Source: Proteobacteria bacterium ST_bin12 (GTDB lineage Bacteria > Pseudomonadota > Gammaproteobacteria > Burkholderiales > Methylophilaceae). From it: a stretch of 64,000 bases of DNA. The notes below the pieces were generated by a model. It ran no database searches, was not told where the DNA came from, and saw only the letters and a list, made by a program, of their open reading frames with translations. The stretch lies in assembly GCA_002083635.1 (NCBI GenBank), contig MSXP01000004.1, forward strand, positions 203,505-267,504, given 5' to 3'. A program made the position numbers and the translations under genes. Shown piece after piece: positions 60,139 through 64,000 of the stretch. Positions within the stretch are counted from its first letter, which is position 1. Each line of letters starts with the position of its first letter.

Positions 60139-60714
60139 ATGAGTATAAAATCGGATAAGTGGATTCGCCGCATGGCTGAAGAGCATCAAATGATTTCTCC
60201 GTTTGAGCCAAACCAAGTCAAGATGAATGCCGCTGGTGAGCGCATGGTTTCTTACGGCACCTCTAGCTATGGTTACGATATTCGCTGTAGTAAAGAGTTT
60301 AAATTGTTCACCAATTTAAACAGCACCATTGTTGACCCAAAAAATTTCGACCCGAATTCGTTTGTTGAAGTGAATGCAGACTACTGCATCATTCCGCCGA
60401 ATTCATTCGCGCTTGCACGCACCGTTGAGTATTTTAAAATTCCGCGTAACGTATTGACCATTTGCTTAGGAAAATCGACTTATGCGCGTTGCGGCATTAT
60501 TGTAAACGTCACGCCATTTGAGCCAGAATGGGAAGGCTATGTGACATTAGAGTTCAGCAATACGACTCCGCTACCAGCCAAAATCTACGCTAACGAAGGC
60601 TGTGCACAAGTGCTGTTTTTTGAGGCCGATGCCGATGATGTCTGCGAAACTAGTTACAAAGACCGTGGTGGTAAATACCAAGGTCAAGTGGGCGTTACAC
60701 TGCCTAAAATCTAG
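60139..60714 (+). CDS. dcd: dCTP deaminase
   Basis: Converts dCTP to dUTP, the first step to dTMP. The 191-residue product has SYGTSSYGYDIRCSKEF, GKSTYARCGIIVNVTPFEPE with the catalytic Glu in WEGYVTLEFSNTTPLP and the C-terminal SYKDRGGKYQGQ. The ORF opens at ATG 60139. It is separated from apbC by the pgl-gnd-zwf cluster and the orphan gene. Confidence 0.96.
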   Translation: MSIKSDKWIRRMAEEHQMISPFEPNQVKMNAAGERMVSYGTSSYGYDIRCSKEFKLFTNLNSTIVDPKNFDPNSFVEVNADYCIIPPNSFALARTVEYFKIPRNVLTICLGKSTYARCGIIVNVTPFEPEWEGYVTLEFSNTTPLPAKIYANEGCAQVLFFEADADDVCETSYKDRGGKYQGQVGVTLPKI

Positions 60715-60758
60715 CATTACAAATCTAGTAACACACAAGATTTAATTAAGGATATTGA

Positions 60759-62999
60759 ATGAAGTTTCGCTTTCCCGTTGTTATTATCGATGAAGACTTT
60801 CGGTCTGAAAACTCCTCAGGTTTGGGTATTCGCGTACTCGCCAAAGCCATCGAATCTGAAGGTTTTGAAGTGTTAGGCGTCACCAGTTATGGTGATTTGA
60901 CCTCATTCGCGCAGCAACAAAGCCGCGCTTCTGCCTTTATTCTATCTATTGATGACAACGAGTTTGTAGAAGAAAATCAAGATGCGCTGGATAACTTACG
61001 TAAATTTGTGGATGAAATTCGTTACCGTAATGAAGAAATTCCTATTTTCTTGCATGGCGAAACACGCACTTCTCGCCATATTCCAAACGAAATCTTGCGC
61101 GAGCTTAACGGCTTTATTCATATGTATGAAGATACGCCAGAATTTGTGGCGCGCTATATTCTGCGCGAAGCACGTACCTACTTAGATAGCCTTGCACCAC
61201 CCTTTTTTAAAGCATTAACAGAGTACGCAGCCGATGGCTCCTACTCTTGGCATTGTCCTGGTCACTCTGGCGGCGTGGCATTTTTAAAATCCCCTGTTGG
61301 CCAGATGTTTCACCAGTTTTTTGGTGAAAATATGCTACGCGCCGATGTGTGTAACGCGGTAGATGAGCTTGGTCAACTATTAGACCACACAGGCCCAGTA
61401 GCGGCTTCTGAGCGCAATGCGGCGCGTATTTACAACTGTGATCACTTATATTTTGTAACTAACGGCACCTCAACCAGTAACAAAATGGTGTGGAACAGTA
61501 CAGTAGCGCCGGGTGATGTTGTTGTTGTAGATCGTAACTGCCATAAATCGATTTTGCATGCGATTATCATGACTGGCGCGGTGCCTGTATTTTTGATGCC
61601 GACCCGTAATCATTTTGGCATTATCGGCCCGATTCCAAAAAACGAATTTGAATGGGAAAACATTCAAAAGAAAATCGACCGCAACCCATTTATTTTGGAT
61701 AAATCGGCTAAACCGCGCGTTTTAACCATTACTCAATCTACCTACGATGGTGTGTTGTACAACGTAGAAGAAATCAAGGACATGTTGGATGGCAAGATTG
61801 ATACCTTGCATTTTGATGAAGCTTGGTTGCCACATGCCACGTTCCACGATTTCTATGGTGATTATCATGCGATTGGCGAAGGTCGTCCGCGTTGTAAAGA
61901 GAGCATGGTGTTTTCAACACAATCTACCCATAAATTGTTAGCAGGCTTATCTCAAGCTAGCCAAATTTTGGTGCAAGATGCTGAAAACAACAAACTAGAC
62001 CGCGACATTTTTAATGAAGCCTATTTAATGCACACTTCAACTAGTCCACAATATTCGATTGTAGCGAGTATTGACGTGGCTGCTGCGATGATGGAAGCCC
62101 CTGGCGGCACGGCTTTGGTTGAAGAAAGCCTGATGGAAGCTTTAGACTTCCGCCGTGCGATGCGCAAAGTGGATGAAGATTGGGGTGCAGACTGGTGGTT
62201 TAAAGTTTGGGGTCCAGACGATTTAAGTGAAGAAGGCTTAGAAGAACGCGACGCATGGATGCTAAAAGCCAATGACGCTTGGCATGATTTCGGCAATTTA
62301 GCTGAAGGCTTTAACATGTTGGACCCAATCAAAGCCACTATCATCACGCCAGGCTTGGATATTAAAGGTAATTTCTCGGATAAATTCGGCATTCCAGCGG
62401 CGATTGTGACTAAATATTTAGCTGAGCATGGCGTCATTGTTGAAAAAACAGGTCTTTATTCATTTTTTATTATGTTCACAATCGGCATTACAAAAGGCCG
62501 CTGGAACACGATGGTAGCGGCTTTACAACAATTTAAAGATGACTACGATAAGAATCAGCCGCTATGGAAAGTATTACCTGAATTCGTACAAAAACAACCT
62601 AGATACGAAAAAGTCGGTTTGCGTGATTTGTGCGAAAAAATCCATGCGGTTTACAAGGCCAATGACGTGGCAAAATTAACCACAGAGATGTATTTATCAG
62701 ACATGGTGCCAGCGATGAAGCCGACTGACGCTTTTGCCAAAATGGCACACCGTAAAATTGACCGCGTAGCGATTGATGATTTAGAAGGCCGAATCACCGC
62801 AGTGTTGCTAACGCCCTACCCGCCTGGCATTCCATTATTGATTCCTGGTGAACGATTCAATAAAATCATTGTGAATTACTTAAAGTTTGCACGTGAATTT
62901 AACGAAAAATTCCCTGGATTTGAAGCAGATAATCACGGTTTAGTGAAAGAAATGGTGGATGGTAAAGCCGTTTATTTTGTGGATTGCGTAGAACAATAA
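60759..62999 (+). CDS. Orn/Lys/Arg decarboxylase, group III (PLP-dependent)
   Basis: The 746-residue protein has the N-terminal wing/receiver-like domain (about 1-130), the PLP core with SWHCPGHSGGVAFLKSP, DRNCHKSILHAIIM, LHFDEAWLPHATFHD and the Schiff-base Lys in STHKLLAGLSQ, and the C-terminal domain ending in a conserved YPPGIPLLIPGE. The substrate could be arginine, lysine or ornithine; arginine decarboxylase for putrescine and spermidine synthesis is the most likely in this group. It is downstream of dcd, with GGATATTG upstream of the ATG. Confidence 0.9.
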   Translation: MKFRFPVVIIDEDFRSENSSGLGIRVLAKAIESEGFEVLGVTSYGDLTSFAQQQSRASAFILSIDDNEFVEENQDALDNLRKFVDEIRYRNEEIPIFLHGETRTSRHIPNEILRELNGFIHMYEDTPEFVARYILREARTYLDSLAPPFFKALTEYAADGSYSWHCPGHSGGVAFLKSPVGQMFHQFFGENMLRADVCNAVDELGQLLDHTGPVAASERNAARIYNCDHLYFVTNGTSTSNKMVWNSTVAPGDVVVVDRNCHKSILHAIIMTGAVPVFLMPTRNHFGIIGPIPKNEFEWENIQKKIDRNPFILDKSAKPRVLTITQSTYDGVLYNVEEIKDMLDGKIDTLHFDEAWLPHATFHDFYGDYHAIGEGRPRCKESMVFSTQSTHKLLAGLSQASQILVQDAENNKLDRDIFNEAYLMHTSTSPQYSIVASIDVAAAMMEAPGGTALVEESLMEALDFRRAMRKVDEDWGADWWFKVWGPDDLSEEGLEERDAWMLKANDAWHDFGNLAEGFNMLDPIKATIITPGLDIKGNFSDKFGIPAAIVTKYLAEHGVIVEKTGLYSFFIMFTIGITKGRWNTMVAALQQFKDDYDKNQPLWKVLPEFVQKQPRYEKVGLRDLCEKIHAVYKANDVAKLTTEMYLSDMVPAMKPTDAFAKMAHRKIDRVAIDDLEGRITAVLLTPYPPGIPLLIPGERFNKIIVNYLKFAREFNEKFPGFEADNHGLVKEMVDGKAVYFVDCVEQ

Positions 63000-63044
63000 G
63001 CTGCTTAATTTATTCGTGCATTTTTAAGTGTTAAGTTTTGCAGA

Positions 63045-63527
63045 TTATTTTTTAATATAGACTAAATCGCTATATTCAAGACCACTCGCTGCGATGTGGT
63101 CTTTTTTTTCAACTAAACTCCAGTCATTCAAATCAATATCTGCAAAAAATGCATCACCTGCAACCGTTGTATTCACTTGGGTTAAGTAGAGCTTGTTGGC
63201 AAGCTTAATGCCATCTTTGTATAGTTCTGCACCGCCAATCAAAAACGGCTCGCTATCTGCTTTACACAATTCAATCGCAGATTTTAGTGAGTGTGCAATT
63301 AGTGCACCCTCAACGTGATAGTTTTTATTGCGCGTTACAATCACAGTTGTTCGGTTAGGTAACAACCGCCCTAATGATTCATATGTTTTGCGCCCCATAA
63401 TGATGTGATGACCTGTCGTTAACGCTCTAAAACGCTTTAAATCTTCTGGTAGATGCCAAGGCAAGGTATTGTTAATGCCGATAACGTTATTGTTTGCAAT
63501 TGCAACGATAATAGATAAATTATTCAT
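63045..63527 (-). CDS. folA: dihydrofolate reductase
   Basis: Reduces dihydrofolate with NADPH. The 160-residue product has IVAIANNNVIGINNTLPWHL at the N-terminus (Met20-like loop), EDLKRFRALTTGHHIIMGRK, the phosphate-binding stretch and FLIGGAELYKDGIKLANKLY. No thyA is adjacent. It is convergent with the decarboxylase gene. Confidence 0.96.
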   Translation of the reverse strand: MNNLSIIVAIANNNVIGINNTLPWHLPEDLKRFRALTTGHHIIMGRKTYESLGRLLPNRTTVIVTRNKNYHVEGALIAHSLKSAIELCKADSEPFLIGGAELYKDGIKLANKLYLTQVNTTVAGDAFFADIDLNDWSLVEKKDHIAASGLEYSDLVYIKK

Positions 63528-63586
63528 AACAATGATTATACTGAATCAGCATCTAACTTAATATAAACCCAAAATACTCAATGCAA

Positions 63587-63618
63587 ATAAAAACACCCCA
63601 CATTTCTGTGAGGTGTTT
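63587..63618 (-). terminator. terminator of the methanol dehydrogenase gene
   Basis: Read on the minus strand, AAACACCTCACA and TGTGGGGTGTTT form a stem with one mispair and a GAAA loop, followed by a U-rich run (TTTTATTT). Confidence 0.8.
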
Positions 63619-63664
63619 GATTGGTTAAATTAACCAGTAACTAACTACAATTTAAACGTCTAAA

Positions 63665-64000
63665 TTATAGTGAGAATACTGTTAAACCGCCGCCACCAGG
63701 AGCAGCGTTGTATTTTGTTAACTCTTTATAACCACCAGCAGCACCAAGCGCGTCTGTGTCGTTAGTTAAACCAAGGTTCATCGCAACGCCAGCCCAACCA
63801 CCGATACCTGAGAAAGTACCAACGTATTGTTTACCTTTGTTACCATAAGTGAACGCATTGCCGATAATGCCAGAACCTAGTTGGAATTTCCAAAGTTCTT
63901 TACCTGATTGAGCATCAACTGCTTTGAACCAACGGTCTAAAGTACCGTAGAACACAACGTTTGTGGAAGTAGTTAATACACCACCCCAAGCAGAGAATTT
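63665..64000 (-). CDS. PQQ-dependent methanol dehydrogenase large subunit, C-terminus (runs off the right edge)
   Basis: The 111 residues in view (upstream codons KFSAWGGVLTTSTNVVFYGT, then TLDRWFKAVDAQSGKELWKF) are the last propeller blade of a PQQ methanol dehydrogenase and end GGGLTVFSL. The sequence looks closer to lanthanide-dependent XoxF than to calcium-dependent MxaF, but the metal-site residue lies outside the window, so the type is not proven. It is the strongest marker for a methylotroph here. Confidence 0.85.
   Translation of the reverse strand, partial: KFSAWGGVLTTSTNVVFYGTLDRWFKAVDAQSGKELWKFQLGSGIIGNAFTYGNKGKQYVGTFSGIGGWAGVAMNLGLTNDTDALGAAGGYKELTKYNAAPGGGGLTVFSL

Noticed and set aside
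1..64000. tRNA, rRNA or CRISPR arrays
   Set aside because: I scanned the gaps for clover-leaf ends, rRNA signatures and regularly spaced repeats and saw none; a covariance-model scan would be decisive.

Overview
The window looks like a chromosomal segment of an obligately or facultatively methylotrophic betaproteobacterium of the Methylophilaceae, closest in feel to Methylotenera or Methylophilus. The reasons are: the C-terminus of a PQQ-dependent methanol dehydrogenase of XoxF/MxaF type at the right edge; a pgl / gnd / zwf cluster of the kind used for the dissimilatory ribulose-monophosphate cycle; betaproteobacterial gene orders (tyrA-aroA-cmk-rpsA-ihfB-lapB-pyrF, metG-apbC-dcd, ftsK-lolA-rarA-serS, amtB-ispD-ispF); and moderately AT-rich DNA. 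The assignment is inference from gene content, not a database result. No rRNA or tRNA gene, CRISPR array, prophage or insertion sequence was recognised.

Layout. 1-8.6 kb: mfd (partial), rpiA, mltF, then a leftward block serS, rarA, a Slam-like outer-membrane protein, lolA and ftsK. 11-14.3 kb: dps, trxB, an Smr protein and two small genes. 14.3-14.7 kb: a repeat-rich gap with a paired REP-like inverted repeat and a second imperfect palindrome that contains the stop codon of an ABC exporter gene. 16.7-20 kb: ispF, ispD and amtB on the minus strand; amtB has a sigma-54 type promoter with two NtrC-type sites, and its terminator overlaps the ispD start codon. 20-30.4 kb: gluQ, a TonB-dependent siderophore receptor with a Fur-like box, hslO, a TrmH-family methyltransferase, aqpZ, rsuA, an RhlE-type helicase, a UPF0178 gene and a lipocalin.

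30.4-37.7 kb is the most interesting stretch. Two paralogous secreted EF-hand + BON proteins and a CHASE3 sensor histidine kinase point left. A small UPF0391 membrane protein, a DUF883 (ElaB/YqjD-like) protein, a YqjE/holin-like protein, a NarL-type response regulator, a receiver-only protein, an orphan membrane protein, a hemerythrin and a DoxX-like protein point right. An 18-bp motif of the form TGTCAG-N6-CTGACA recurs upstream of both EF-hand/BON genes, at the start of the kinase gene and upstream of the small membrane-protein gene. This suggests a local, self-regulated envelope or stress regulon that I cannot match to a named system.

37.7-52.4 kb: a TraB/GumN protein, a YgiQ radical-SAM protein, an HMA-MauE fusion, the N-end-rule transferases aat and bpt, then tyrA, aroA, cmk, rpsA (lacking the sixth S1 domain), ihfB, lapB (without an adjacent lapA), pyrF, a ComEA-like protein and a glycine-zipper protein. 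52.5-64 kb: metG, apbC, an AT-rich orphan gene, pgl, gnd, zwf, dcd, an Orn/Lys/Arg decarboxylase, folA and the partial methanol dehydrogenase. The pgl/gnd intergenic region carries a good sigma-70 promoter with a palindromic operator candidate, and gnd and zwf are separated by a strong hairpin without a U-tract. Several genes (ftsK, rhlE, the kinase, aat, tyrA) appear to use TTG starts.
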